Below the pieces are notes generated by a model. That model did no database searches, was not told where the DNA came from, and saw only the letters and a program-made list of their open reading frames with translations. From Cristatella mucedo (Eukaryota; Bryozoa; Phylactolaemata; Cristatellidae), in contig WPIO01000014.1 of NCBI GenBank assembly GCA_009760855.2, forward strand, positions 1,982,001 through 2,046,000: 64,000 nt of DNA, written 5' to 3'. Positions 11,060 to 24,358 of the stretch are shown here, piece by piece. The translations under genes were made by a program, and so were the position numbers. Numbering within the stretch: position 1 is the stretch's first letter; every line of letters starts with the position of its first letter.

Positions 11060-11311
11060 GAGTCCATCCAACCAGTGGGTCCATCTGATTCAACCTTTGT
11101 TTGCTTATGCGTGCTGCCACTTCGCATGCTGCCACTAACCATATTTGCATGCATGACCCTGTGCATATCACCCCTAACCATGTTATGCTTGTCGTCACTG
11201 AGCATGCCACCTCTAACCATTCGATCATGCTTCTTTTGCAGAAAATGTAAAGCGCCTAGAAAGAGATTGGATTCTCTGAGAGTGCCTTATCAAGTTTATT
11301 ATTATTATTCC
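11060..11311 (+). mobile_element. LINE family A 3' end
   Basis: It contains the family A 3' UTR block (GCATGCTGCCACTAACCA, CATGACCCTGTGCAT), the AGCGCC hairpin near 11251, and a (ATT)n tail. Severely 5' truncated. Confidence 0.8.
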
Positions 11312-12002
11312 TGAATTGTATGCATTAGGAGCCGGATGTGTTTTAGTCAAAGTTAGAACTAATCGTACGGACATATTTAGCGATAGTGAACTAGTTTTAC
11401 TTTGAGCTTCAAAGTGAGCTGTGCGCTACGTCTGGTGCAGTATTGATTCGTTCCTGTGCGGCTGTCGGGTAGACTGCTTTGTGTTAACGACCTAGACCAA
11501 TTATGTAGATGCTCATTGCTGCTACCGTGCTCTGCGACCGTCGACATACCTGCGCGTGTGTCAGTGAAGCAACTCCAACTCGTTAGCCGTGCTTCTAGGG
11601 CGCCAGGCTAAATCAGTATTCATCAAGCATCCGCGCAAGGACTAGTGGTACCATTAAGTGGATAAATGTGCTGCTTGTGGCCTGGGGGGCTTTAATTCAG
11701 GCACCACTGCAGCACATTTGGGATGAATGCGTCTTCGACGGACAGCTTTTGGTCAGTCTCCAGAGCGTGCCTTGAGGCATTATAGGATGCTAAAAAGGCA
11801 TTTCATGCCATGCCCTGTCAGTGGTGCGACAGTTCCACATCGATCTTTAGGGGCCAATCTTCGATCAAGGAATTTCTAATTGTTCTGTAACTTTTTAAAT
11901 CAGCTCTGTAAGCGGCTAAATAATGACAAAGAGCGGGGACTGACTGGACTATTACAAACGCAGCGTAGCAGCTTCCCCGTCTGGACAGGGTTAGGCAGAT
12001 AA
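11312..12002. other. Unassigned non-coding stretch
   Basis: No open frame or repeat that I recognise. Composition is ordinary. Confidence 0.4.
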
Positions 12003-12073
12003 AAGGCGTGGCCAGAAAGAGATTGGGTTCTCTGAGGGCGCTATATCAAATGTATTAGCATTATTATTATTAT
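12003..12073 (+). repeat. Solo LINE/SINE hairpin tail
   Basis: Only the terminal segment is present: GAAAGAGATTGGGTTCTCTG, GGGCGCT, then (ATT)n. The 5' half of the outer stem is degraded (GTGGCC). Confidence 0.7.
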
Positions 12074-12310
12074 GCTTGTCCTCGCTGATGTTCTGCTAGT
12101 ACCGGTGAAGCCCTGAACCTTTGCCCTACAGCTAGCGACTTGAACGTGCAGTACCACTTCACGAAGGCACGCCAGCAACGTCTGGACGCGGTAGCAACAA
12201 AAAACCCATAAGACTTACAATTTCTAATTAATATCCGTAGCTTAGAGAGATCCGTTCGAAACGGTGGAAGGACACAACCAGCCATAGTGCACAACAACTC
12301 ACACATGGTG

Positions 12311-12333
12311 CCCCCCCCCCCCCCCCCCCCCCC
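12311..12333. repeat. Poly-C tract (23 bp)
   Basis: Uninterrupted C run. Similar C tracts lie at 20410-20420, 23030-23040 and 26762-26785. Run lengths may be inaccurate in the assembly. Confidence 0.9.
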
Positions 12334-13581
12334 GCGGAGCTCCGCCGAACTACCGACCAGCGAAAAGCCTCGGGCGAAACGCCCAACTGGATCACCACCT
12401 AGAGTTTAACTCCTGCCTGGCACAACGGCTAGAGTGTGAGACGCAGTGCTGCCATGAAGTTATTCACTAGTAAATGGCGGAGAAAATTAGGATGCTTAAC
12501 AAAGCAGCCGACGAACAGGTCTCGGACCGAAGCAAATACGGACAAAGGAATAGGCGGCAAACATGCTTAATATAGGTATAGTAGTCCTAGACGATTCCTA
12601 TTGGCTGACCAAGCTATCGTGCATACAAATCCTAATGTCATTGGCTTCTCTTCGGAAACACCTCCGATAAGCCGTCGCTGATACAGCCTTGGCCGAGATG
12701 AGTTGGCCCAGGTACAGATGGCATCTAGCCGATCAGTCGCGATCTGCTGCGACTCCAAAAATATAACCGGTGTCCTGAGTCAGCCAGTGCTGCATTGCAG
12801 GTCAAGATGAAGTCGCCCAGCAGGCAGGCTGTAAAGCGGATTCAGCAAACAGGGAGCACAACTGGATGCCTAATAAATAACATATCTTCTGTACTGCTTA
12901 ACCATGTATTAGGATATAACCGGCTCATTGTCTTTATAATTCATGAACAGCGAATAGTATATTAGCAGTCATGTCTGGCTGTGCTAACACGCCGTCGTTT
13001 CAGTAGCAAGTCATCTAAAGATGCCACCGTTCAGCACGGTCATACGTCGTTGCTCTGCCGGGGGATCGCCGCAGTGAGGCTAAATAAACAGTATCTTGCG
13101 CCTATAGCCCTCCCCCCAAAGAAAGCCAGGCTGACCTGCTAGGTGGCCACCACTATTCCAGGGAGAGGTCACCGGCCACAGGAATTTCTTTAATACAGCT
13201 ATTCAATATCAATATTCAATAAACAATCAATGCATGGGCATCCACTCTTCCTCGTCTCCACACTGTACTGCGAGTTCGAACTCAAGCTCTCTACGCTCAC
13301 TTCGATACGAGTACTTTTCGAGAATGTGTTCGTGCCTGTCAAATTCAACATCTACTTAAAGCTAGTATGCTTTTTCATATGAACAATAAACTTCAGCAAT
13401 ATAAGTCTACTTGGATGAAGACCAAAGCAAAGGGACAGGCGAGCGTGAAATGAAGACCGAAAAGGAGAGAGAGGTGACACAAATAGGGATTGCATGCTAA
13501 AGTTTTAAAGTCTTAGCAGGCATTAGCGATACGGAACACTCGGCGAGTTAATCAAGCTGGGCATTAGCGAAGTGGAAAGAT
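12334..13581. other. Unassigned non-coding stretch
   Basis: No recognisable gene or repeat between the poly-C tract and the AC/TA microsatellites. Short open frames here have no recognisable motif. Confidence 0.4.
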
Positions 13582-13624
13582 ACACACACACACACACACA
13601 CACACACGCACGCTCGCTCGCGAG

Positions 13625-13659
<35 letters not shown>
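13582..13659. repeat. Compound (AC)n/(TA)n microsatellite
   Basis: (AC)n at 13582-13607, a short CGCTCG stretch, more AC, then (TA)n to 13659. Confidence 0.9.
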
Positions 13660-14006
<347 letters not shown>

Positions 14007-14016
14007 CGTACATGTA

Positions 14017-15671
14017 CAGTCACCCCTAGCCACTTCGCACATCGACTTTCACGGCTTCCCTCTTTCGCGGTTTTTCAAATACAAATATATTCATTAAAAA
14101 ATTGATCGAGATAATGAAAACGATACAGCACGTGGTCGATTTGTGGAGCCAATTATACAACCCCGTATTACAATTAAAAGTCAAATTCTTGTACGTATTG
14201 ACTGTAGGCTTATGAATTCGAGCACCCCGCAAATCCGTTACCGACAGGTGCAGCCGATCGATCATTTCTTGTGTGTCGGTAATAACTTTTTCCAAGAAAT
14301 CGGATATGGTGAAGCCAAGCCAATCAGAGAGTGTTGTTCACTGATTGGCTAATCTATTTTCTTCCTATCATGGTCGCAGATTTTCTGAAGAACATCCATG
14401 CCGCGTTGAAGGACATGAAGACGGAGACCGTGAAGGTCAGCTGGAAGAAGTTGAGGCCTGATATTATCCTCGACTTCAGAGGAATCACTGCAGAGAATAT
14501 AAGATACTCGGCAAGCGGATAAGTGGATAACCGGATAAGGCAATTAATCTAGCCCGGTTGCTGGGAAAAGGTTTCGCGGATGTATGACCCGCGATGACGC
14601 GAATGAGCTACTGGAGACGCATTCGGATCCCTTGGCTGACAAGGATCTGATAGAGATGACCAAGTCTGCGAGCAAGGAGGAGGAGCGGCCCGAGATTCCT
14701 GGAAGTCAGAAGAGGCGTCCTTACACTTGAGCGTCTGTTGCAACCGCCGGCTACTCAATCGCTTGCCAGTTACGAGGCCAGCCCCTCGAGGTTAGACACG
14801 CTCGAACTCGCATCCGTTTTATTGTGGCAGACAAAGGAAACCTCTCTTCTGCTGCTTGGGCTAGGCGAATGCACCCTTCTCTGCCTGCCGTTCGACCTGA
14901 TCGGACTTCCTCTCGCTGTTTCTGTCTCTCTACTACGGTGGCTGAATAAATAGTCATAACTTGATTATGTATTAACAACCATCAACGATCACACTAGCCA
15001 ACAAGTCTTTAACTAAGTATAGGACATGATTGGTGAATAGGGCCCACAAATAATACGAGCATTGCGGTTCCGGAATGCACTCGATGGAGCGACGGAACCC
15101 TACAATAACCTCCTCACGCGTATGAGAAGACAGAGCCAGCAACTGCCTGTCACGATGTTCTTCAGCCACACATCCAGATACCCATTACCTACGCCTCGTA
15201 CTCCTTCATCAGAAGGAGACGACCGTGCACCTGCTGAAGATCATGTACCAGCTAAAGACTCTCCGACTGAAGTCGTGCCTTCAGATGAGCAGTAACCTTT
15301 CTCGTCGTGATGTGCTGTACATCTCGTCATCTTCATCGCTTTATCATCTAACTAGTTGCACTATTTGCATAGATTAGTGATTGTGTGTAAGAACGTTAAT
15401 TAAATGTACAATCATTATAACATTATATTTGTAACGTCTAATATGTCTTATTTTTTCTTATTTTGCCTAATATAGTGGGTAATATGAAATGTGATTGTGA
15501 CTAAAGAAGGGGTGTTATGTCATGTCTACAGGGCTCTAATAATTTTAGAAGCCACATTTAGAGGGTTGTGAACAGGTTTTCTATGCATGAATAAATCATC
15601 ATACTTCGCGGAAATTCATCCATCGCGGTAGAATCTGGAACTGATTAACCGCGATAAACGAGGAATGACTG
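14017..15671 (+). mobile_element. Internally deleted Tigger/pogo DNA transposon
   Basis: Terminal inverted repeats begin CAGTCACCCCTAGCC at 14017 and, on the other strand at 15671, CAGTCATTCCTCGTTTATCG. A TA lies on each side (14015-14016 and 15672-15673), the pogo target duplication. The 1.65-kb body keeps only C-terminal transposase pieces on the plus strand: LKNIHAALKDMKTETVKVSW with WKKLRPDIILDF (about 14371-14510), then DANELLETHSDPL, and LTRMRRQSQQLPVTMFFSHT (about 15110-15170). The DNA-binding N-terminus and most of the DDE nuclease are absent, so it cannot move on its own. Confidence 0.85.
14371..15180 (+). pseudogene. Tigger transposase C-terminal remnant
   Basis: This segment encodes the C-terminal part of a JRK/Tigger-type transposase: the WKKL..D motif region, the ELLE.H acidic region, and the final QxxxxxFF segment. 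In-frame stops and frame changes separate the pieces. No intact DDE triad is visible. Confidence 0.7.
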
Positions 15672-15715
15672 TATATATACGCGTGTACATATACATATAT
15701 TTGTATACGTTTATG

Positions 15716-15737
15716 TGTATATATATATATACGCACG

Positions 15738-15772
<35 letters not shown>
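15716..15772. repeat. (TA)n microsatellite
   Basis: TA dinucleotides with short GC interruptions, directly right of the Tigger element. Confidence 0.85.
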
Positions 15773-15776
<4 letters not shown>

Positions 15777-16986
15777 GCGTACATAGTATACTGGGGTAGA
15801 TATAGCAACACTGGTGGTCGCTCTTTTGCTTTACTTACATTACATGCGACAGATAGAAAGAAAATTGTAATTGCCTTTTCACCAGAAGGTCGCAAAACTT
15901 CCGCCATGTTTTCCAGCGTTCTTTTAGCGGTCGAATGCTAGTTTCCAGTGACGACGGCACAGTTTATCTGGTCGCTGATTATCCTTAAGGAGCTGTGCAG
16001 CGTCAGGTCATCATGCTTGCAAACATTTGACAACCGATACAATTCCCGTATACATCAATGCAAAGACGCCGAAGCGGCATTGGAGGCCGAAACGCTAGTA
16101 GAAGCTTCATTGCCTCTCTCACATAGGTTTTTAAAGCGGTACAGAGCTATTGAACTCCGGCTAGCTTCATTGGTCAGATTAGGATAGAGCCAGAAATTAG
16201 CAAGAGGTTTGCGAATTATTAATCTGATTGACATAATATACCAAAAAAGCGATCTCGAGTGATAGTGATAGATCCATGGAGTTGCTTGCTATAATTGATG
16301 CTTGGCACATGTGGCCCCTCTGTGGGTTTGAAATATACCGCTCTGCGTTAAGGAGGCGGACGTTTTATTAAGCTGTGGGTCGTCTAGATTGCTGTCATGC
16401 TCTGTAATCGTCGGTGCGATACCTTCGCGAGTCCTTGCCCCTTGTAAGACCGGCTAAGTGCATGGGGGAGGGGCGCTCAGGCTCGGTCGCACTGCACATG
16501 ACTGACGAAGCTATCCGGTCCACACGACTTGAACCGCTCGGGTTGACTGCCTCGCCCCCCTGTATACTTTGGCAGCTGCTCGCTTCGGCTACTCGCCGCA
16601 CACGTCAGCTGATAAGAGAATGGTCATATGACGTTCGGCATTACTTTCTCTACTGCTTCTTGCCTATCTGTCAGCCTGATCTGACGTTATCGTACCTTTT
16701 TCTTCTCCGAGCTGCCGACTCAACCATTACTGAGCACATCCACTGTGTACATGCTGCTTATGCGAGTCTTGGCCATTACGCCACATCTCATCAGCTCGAA
16801 ATTCTTGACCGTCGAAATACACATACTCGAAACACCTTCGTAAGGGACTTCATCCGAGTCACGCTACACAATTTTTGAGCTTGGCCATCGGAGACCGCTT
16901 ACGAAATACCCCCAATAAGCAGGCTTATGAGCAGAACGATACTTATTAATGTAAACCAATTTCTGTATGACTTAAGACATGGCCAG

Positions 16987-16991
<5 letters not shown>
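15773..16991. other. Unassigned stretch with an unsupported open frame
   Basis: There is a plus-strand open frame at 16414-16878 (first ATG 16459) with no recognisable domain and no supporting splice sites. No repeat recognised. Confidence 0.35.
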
Positions 16992-17296
<305 letters not shown>

Positions 17297-18000
17297 CTTG
17301 ACTTGAACTTGCCTCTCTCTGAGGACGGTCTGCCGGGTAAATAATAAATGATAAGTCGCTGCACAGTTAGTCAAGCAAATGGTTAGAGGACATGAAATTC
17401 ACTCGAGCGTGCGATCAGATTGAAGTTTCTAAATTATTTGCCCAATCCACGTTTTAATAATTACGAGATGCATGACTCAAAATAGCGGACCGGATCCAAA
17501 GGCATCTAGACAGACGCTAAAAACGCACATTTCCCTGCATTATTTGCCCGGTTTGTGTAAATTATCCTTTGTATCCTTAAGCGTGCTTGTGCTGTGCATG
17601 CCATCACTAACCAAATTAAAATACTTCCGTCACAGCAAATCTTCAGTGCCTCGACAACATTTCCTTTTATCTGTAGGCACTATAAAAATGTCTTACTATT
17701 TTTATTCGTTTAAGGAGGTCGACATTTTTCGTCGACCACTAACTGACCTCATCTTTCTATCTTCTCTCTGTCCCTGTGCGTCACTCGCGAAACGAAAGGG
17801 CAGAAATTAATTACATCCTATCGAATGCCGATACTGCCACGTGCAGGACCGCAGGCAGACAGAGAGTCGCCTCAGGTGTCAATGCTTCCTTAGCAAGGCC
17901 ATGCTGAGGCATAAGAAGATCAAACAATCAAGGCAGGTGACCAGGGTGATGTTAAACAGCAGCTACCGACGGCTGATAACTGAAAATGAACTGTAGGCAC
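17297..18000. other. Mostly unassigned, possible LINE A relic at 17505-17620
   Basis: 17505-17620 loosely resembles the end of the family A coding region and the start of its 3' UTR (AAAACGCACATTT, then GTGCATGCCATCACTAACCA). Nothing else is recognised. Confidence 0.35.
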
Positions 18001-18215
18001 TAGAGCAAGTCCAAGATGGCGTCCGCGGACCAAGCGGAGCCGGCGATGGATAGCGACACGGAGATGCAGGTGGCGATTGCGACATCTCGGCTCGATCCTA
18101 TTAAAAACTCGGCTTAATAAGACGCGATAAGACGGTGCCGCCAGCGTGAGAAGCTCGGCAGTTTACTCAATCACGACGCCGACTCGGAAGCTTAATTTGG
18201 CGAGTCGGAAGACGT

Positions 18216-18565
18216 CTGTAGGCCAACAGCTCAAATGACACTGGCAAAGGCGCCAAGGCGCTTCGAGCTCAGCTGGGAGATTTGAGCTCGCTGAGTCGGA
18301 TCAAGTGCGAGTTCGCGCGTTACTGTGAGCGGCTCGCCTGCCAGGCGCAGTCGTACGCTGTGGACCTGCTCGACCAGACGCGCGGCTCCGGGGAACTGGA
18401 GACGCTACTCAACCGCAACATTGAGTAGCCGCGGGCGAGCGCCGCGGTGCCGAGCTCGAACGACTCCCCCGGCGAAGAAGACGATGTGGCGGCGGCGGAG
18501 GAGGCCGCTCGGACAGAATGACTCCGAGCAGGCTGCGGCTCGCCATCAAATACAAGCAGAAAAAT
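18216..18565 (+). pseudogene. TRPC-type ion channel exon, disrupted
   Basis: The plus strand reads GAKALRAQLGDLSSLSRIKC onward to YAVDLLDQTR and LETLLNRNIE, then a TAG stop. After one frame change it reads RLRLAIKYKQKN before a GTGAGT. In TRPC/TRP cation channels the stretch after the ankyrin repeats runs ALxLxxxLxxLxxxExEFxxxY, then AxxLLDxCR, a variable acidic loop, and RLKLAIKYxxKxFVAHPNCQ. The fragment follows this order closely, including an exon end right before the expected FVAHPNCQ. The kept splice donor argues against a processed copy. Stop plus frameshift suggest a pseudogene, or sequence error. I found no neighbouring TRPC exons in the window. Confidence 0.6.
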
Positions 18566-20689
18566 GTGAGTATCGAGCCGCTCAAGAGTGCACGAAGCTG
18601 TAAGCCGAAAATTGTACGATGACGGACGCGCGCTTTTAAAGGACAGGACAGTGCAATGCCACCTTACTGCGACTTTTGAGCTTGCCTATGGACTTTGAAC
18701 TAGAGTGGGCTTATGAAATAACAACGATAAGCAGGCATTTGAACAGCCCGTTTAGCATTAGCGCTAGCGCGAACAGCAATAATTGATTGATGTAGCCCAA
18801 CTTTTTCACGACTTCTGACTTGGCCAACTTACAGGGAGAGAGCGTGATCATAGTTGGTCTCTCTTGGAGACGTCCAGCTTGTCGGAGAGTCGTTGCTCTT
18901 AGCGTAAGCTGTTACGAGCTCACAAATAAGAGTCTGACTGAACTGGCCTGTCGTACTAGCTGTAAATATCCAGGCAATATTTCACGCATTCGCGAGTTCA
19001 GTCTTTTTATATTTGAAACTTTCCGAATTTAGGACAACCGGTCCTTACCGCAAGGTGAGTTGAGAGCTACAGGCCTGCACACATTGCACGGGCTGTGCCG
19101 CTATGGAAACACGGGGGGGGGAGAGTTACGCTGCCATAGCACTACGTCCGCCGACTCCCGAGGGGCTAGAGTGCGTTCGTAACACTACGATGCTGTTTCC
19201 AGTATGCCTTAACTGAGTGGCTCATCCGCCAACAGGCACCAAACTAAGCCTACCTTCACCTTGGACTTCGCAAAGCTTCGACCTTGGTTGCTCCTTCAAG
19301 GTCAATGCTGCCCGCGTTCTCTGCACTGTGAGCCGCGCCTCCCTTTCGCTGATGGTATTACATCGGAGAAATGACTGTGTTTAGTTGATGTAGGTAGTTA
19401 GAAGCCCTGGCTAAATTCCGTCAAAACGACTGATTTAGGTAACTTATTGTAGTAAGATATAGGCATTTTGTGTACTCAAGTAGCGGTAGATACAGGAGTT
19501 GCGATTAGAGAAGATGCCGGGCTAATGCTGTTATAGACCTGGGAATCAGTGGCGCCATCTAACGATCAGCCGGGCAGGCTCCAATATCCAGGCTTCCTGT
19601 TTATCGCGGCTTCTCAGCCTATTCAGTTTCTTTTGACCTCGAGGAGGACTCACGTGGTGCGCTGTAGGTTTCGCCAGCTCAATCGGCGATCGAAAATTGG
19701 AGCCATCGAGCCTGAGGTAGGTTGTGATCAGTTCAAAATAGACTCTGATCCAGTCCTCGTGCTTTTGGGCGTGAGAGGTCTTCTGGTATCTGGCCGTGCA
19801 GCTGCTAATGGCTGCTTCTAATAAGTAGTCGTCGCTTGACTTATTTGGGCTGCCGCTGGCATAATGCCTGCATGGATGTGATTAGCCTATTAGCAGTCTA
19901 GAATTGTAGAAACGAGCGTTCGACGGGAACAATCGCTCTAGTCATCGAAGTGCATGCATAACTATGTCACCTCCCTTTTGAGGGAGCCCTGTGGGTTGGT
20001 TTTGGCTGCTGCAGGTGTTAAAGTAAAGCTCGCGTAGCTGCCAGCCTACACGTGGCCTTATGCTAGGTCCTGAGGCCTCGTCTGAATAAATCCACGTGTG
20101 ACAGTCCGAGTCCCTATTTTAACTCTCGATAGCCCTGTCAGTCTTCTAGACAACCTAGTCGATCGATGATGGTTTTGCTAGCTCCTTGATTGGTCATTAA
20201 AGTGTATAACTATCTGCCGGGGCTTCCTTCCAATTGAAGATTCGGCTTGTGAATGCAGCATCAACTTTAAGGGTTAGGAAAAGTTGCACGTGATTTATTT
20301 TTTATGATTCTCAGTTTTCCATTGGCAGCAGCAAGGGCATGATGTGTGGGGGTCAACAAATGTGGTGGGAGTCAACTGCGATATTTCTATGGGCTAGAAG
20401 TGTTAAGCATAATTCCTACCCCCCCCCCCCCGACAGCATTGCTAGCTAGACATTCATGCTGCAGAGAATTTGCACGAGCATATATATGTTTTTATAACGG
20501 ATGGATACATGTACACGTGCATTTGTTGATAGTTCTCGAGGGAAGATGATATAGGCAGCCAGTCCCATTGAGATTCACTACTGTATATTCGAGATGGTCG
20601 TTGTTATAGTACATTCGTCGCAAGCAATTGGTACACCTGTGTATGATGATTGACACGGAGCCATACTAGAATCTTTATCAAGCACAGAT
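18566..20689. other. Unassigned non-coding stretch
   Basis: No exon with a recognisable motif. Short homopolymers occur at 19111 (G) and 20410 (C). An open frame at 19549-19821 has no recognisable domain. Confidence 0.4.
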
Positions 20690-20974
20690 CCTTTCTTACG
20701 CAACGACAACTACTCTCCTATTGCCGACTATGGCACATCTTTTTCAGCGGTCCTGAGCTGCTACTTCTATGCTACTCACTACCTCAACTGCTCTCCTGAC
20801 TCTGCTATGCTTCCCACTTTCTCTTTGTTGCGTGAGACGAAGTCTGTTGGCTACCGAATGCGTTCCGAAAGCCGCTTAGGCTGTGAGTGCGCTATATAAA
20901 ACTCTCCTGCGTAACACCCACATGGTCTTTATGACTTTGTGGAGTTACAGATGGAGATAGATTACATTACATTT
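20690..20974 (+). mobile_element. LINE family B 3' end
   Basis: It matches the last 285 bp of family B and ends ATAGATTACATTACATT. It is well preserved compared with other copies. Confidence 0.87.
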
Positions 20975-22448
20975 TGGTATCTCTGTGCATCGACTCCATT
21001 GATGCAGGCATGTTAAATTCAGTGTCAATGCACAGTCAATCATTTAATATTGCCGTCTTTGTTTGCAATCTTTCTCAATCTTCCTTTGCAAGCTGCCTCG
21101 TGATTGCAGCTTAATCTCTTTAATCTTTAGATTTAAGAAATGCGATTGCCAGCAGGCCTTGACCTCTCCATCCAGCAAGACTATGTGAGAGCTGCTCTAA
21201 TGTTTTGACTTAAGCAGCATAGCAAATACTGTTTCCGTCGCATAGCGGATTAGTGTTTTTCCTATTAGTGTTTCGTATGGCACATGTGGAACCTGTAGAT
21301 GTGCTGTGGCGATTGGATGCTACTTTATGCTACCCTACTCTGTACAGTTTTGGGACTGACAGAGAAGGGACACCTCTGACCAATAGGCAGCGTTCACAGA
21401 GGGGCAGGACGTGTGGCTGCATTATCTATGTCATTTGTATAGCATAGTGCCTACTGAACGGTGGCTCAGTTGAACACCCCCCCATACCAGTGGAGAGTGG
21501 AGCAATTGGAGTGAGACCGACTTGTTGATTGACCATTCCGAGTGCTCTGACTTGCTGATTGACCATTCCTATTGCTCTGCTCACTGTTGCAGGCAAGGTC
21601 ATGGTTGTCTGCCCTATGTAGGCCTTGGCTTCACCAAGCATGGGCTGGCACAGTGAGCATACGCAGACTCTTATGCTGCCGGCGTTTCTGTCATACCGTT
21701 TTTCCGGGTGATTGACACTGTGGGGTCTGGTCCTGGGAGGGTCCAGTCCCGGGACGGCTGCACTCCTTTCTGACTGCATGTGTTTCCAGCAGATCTGTGC
21801 CCTGGCTTTGCTGGCATCGATCTCTGCTAGTCAGTCAGATTTTGGAGCAAGCAACAGTCAATGTTTAGAATAGCGCCGGCTTTTGCTTGTTCGAAAAATG
21901 GCCTTGAGAATCGGTTGGCAGGCTGCTACATGTACAGATATGCTTGCTTGACCTCAAATACTTATGTCTGTGTGTGCCTGTGTTCTAGTGTGTATGTGCA
22001 TCTGCACACATGCACTTGTGTGTTAGCATGTGCAAAATGTGCAATGTGCTTGTCATATGTCTGGTGCATGCTTGTAATTGGTGCTTGAAGCGCACACAGT
22101 GCGATGACTATGCGCACATAGGCATTCGCGCATATGCACAGGCGTGTACATACAGTGTGGATTCTGCGTATGGGCACACATGCGCATGCCTTATTCCAGC
22201 TCTTATAAGCTACGCTGTCCTAACGAGCCCAGTTCATGAGACGAGGTAGGGCCGAGTTCACATTTTTCGGCAAGCGTGGCACTTCGAACCAGTTTATCCT
22301 GTCAGTTTTCCATCGTCCCTTTCTTTAAGCGTTCTTGTTAATTTTCATTGACTCCCACTTGTGTTTTGCTTCGGCCACATGCAGAACCTGCTGCCGCCCC
22401 CACTGCAGTTTGCTGCAGAGCGTGCACCTTTGCCTGCCATATACAGAC
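20975..22448. other. Upstream region of AKR copy 1
   Basis: It contains a 30-bp tandem pair at 21521-21550 and 21551-21580 (CTTGYTGATTGACCATTCC). The stretch around 21960-22160 is rich in TGTG and CACA. Possible 5' UTR or promoter of the reductase; no specific element can be named. Confidence 0.35.
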
Positions 22449-22624
22449 ATGTCGGACGCCGGTGATCACTGGAGAATCGACTCGCACGTGCTGCTCAATG
22501 ATGGCATCAGAATGCCGCGCTTTGGACTCGGCGTGTACCTAACCGAGGGAGAGGACTGCACCGAGGCCGTGCATCACGCTCTAAAATGCGGCTACCGAAT
22601 GATTGACACTGCACAATTCTACGA
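22449..22624 (+). CDS. AKR copy 1 exon 1
   Basis: It encodes residues 1-58 plus two bases: MSDAGDHWRID through MIDTAQFY, including catalytic Asp53 and Tyr58. Donor GTGAGT. The ATG aligns with MAGPGDW of copy 2, supporting the start. Confidence 0.93.
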
Positions 22625-24276
22625 GTGAGTAACCCATCAGATCTCGTCTTCCCCCCCCCCACAGGCCCTTGTTAGTCACGTGACAACCAGCTTGCGTTGC
22701 CGAGCTGCAAGTGCACGATGTGGACGGCTCGCCACGAGTCTCTCCAGCAAAGGGGCGCCAGCTTGCTTAGGGTCGCTGTAGCTAGTTGATAATGCGACTG
22801 CCAGAAAGTGCTGCCGTGCCTCGGCAGCTCGTCTTCAGCAAGTGGCCACCAAATGTCCTCCAAGACTATAGAGTTCAGACACTCGGTCCCGTGGTGCACA
22901 AACATGGCAATTTTTTGTAGAGTGGCACAGACCAGCTGCCGCTGCTGTTGGAGACAAATGGGATTTTCGGCAGCACAGCTGCCCAACTTTCTCGCGGCTT
23001 TGTCTGGGCTCTCGAGGCTGCACTGTACCCCCCCCCCCCCATCGATGAGATAGAGCAACAGCTCCAGGTCTCCTCACTCTTTTCCTTGAAAGTTGCCGAT
23101 CCGTTCTTTTGCTTAGAGGTCAATGGCTTGCTGTGATTCTACTTCGCCAGCGATAAACAGAGAGGCTCTCTACGAGCACTGTGTGCTGCTAAAGCCACTT
23201 AAACTGTGAAGGTGCCTGACGAGGCGTCACCCATCAGTGCATTTGATGTGGCAGCTATCGATGGGTAGCTAACCTCGTAGGATCTTTCAGAAGGCTCGGC
23301 CTGTATGGCAGGAGTCCCAGAAAGAGGCTCGCAAACACTCGGGAACCGATTTCACATGGGTGAAAGCTGCAGCAAGCAACTAAAGCAGCTAGGCGTAGTG
23401 GCGGTGGTCAAGGCGAAGTGGCCAAGTGCGGCCGCATGCGCTCGCTTTATCCCTATGCATCATGGCTGACTGCATGTGTGCCCATATCTGGCTATGTGTT
23501 TGTTCATGAGTGCTGTCATGGCTTCCCACTCCTGCCAGATGTACACAAGTCTGCGCTTGCATAGTGCATGCACTGCTAATGTGTGATCAGAATGGTAATA
23601 ATAGTAATGAATCATTTGTATAGTGGCTCGAGCAAACTAAATCTATGTGCAGGCTCCTCTCACTTCCCAACTTTGTGCAACATGCGCAGCACCTGATCGT
23701 GAAGAATCAAGAAGGCATCGGAACTCTTAATAAAGCGTGCAGTGCTTCTGCGGTTTTAGGAATGAGAAGTATGTGGGAGACGGTGTGAAGAAGTTTCTGG
23801 ACGAGACAGGAAGTAGTCGCGGGGAAGTGTTCGTGGTGACGAAGCTTTGGGACGACAATCACGGTGCCTCTGCCTGCAGGCAAGCATTTACAGAAGAGCT
23901 GAGGAAGTAAGCCATGCTCATACTGGCGCAGACGTGCTGCCGATGCTTTGCCATCATTTGGATGCAATATGTACCATGTGCAGAACCATGCAGGCAGTGT
24001 TTGGGCTACGCCTGTCTTAAAAGGCTGCAATGTCATCTCTTTTGTTTGTGCATCGCTCTCCTTCCATGTCATGTCGTTTCCGTGTAAGTGCCTTGCTCTG
24101 CTGATTCTAGTCTCCAAGCCCATTTAGCAAATTTTCTGCCACTCAGCAGCCGCCAGACTGTTGTACCAATTCTACCCAATTCCACGGTGGCCGTGCTGAG
24201 CACCTGCTTGGCAGCGGGCAGCTCTCCTGGCCTGGCATGGTTTTCCCGAGTGGGACTAGTGCTTTGCCTCTTATCG

Positions 24277-24358
<82 letters not shown>

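Noticed and set aside
16414-16878. 154-codon plus-strand frame as a gene
   Set aside because: It begins at a GTG (first ATG at 16459), has no recognisable domain or splice context, and lies in repeat-rich intergenic DNA.
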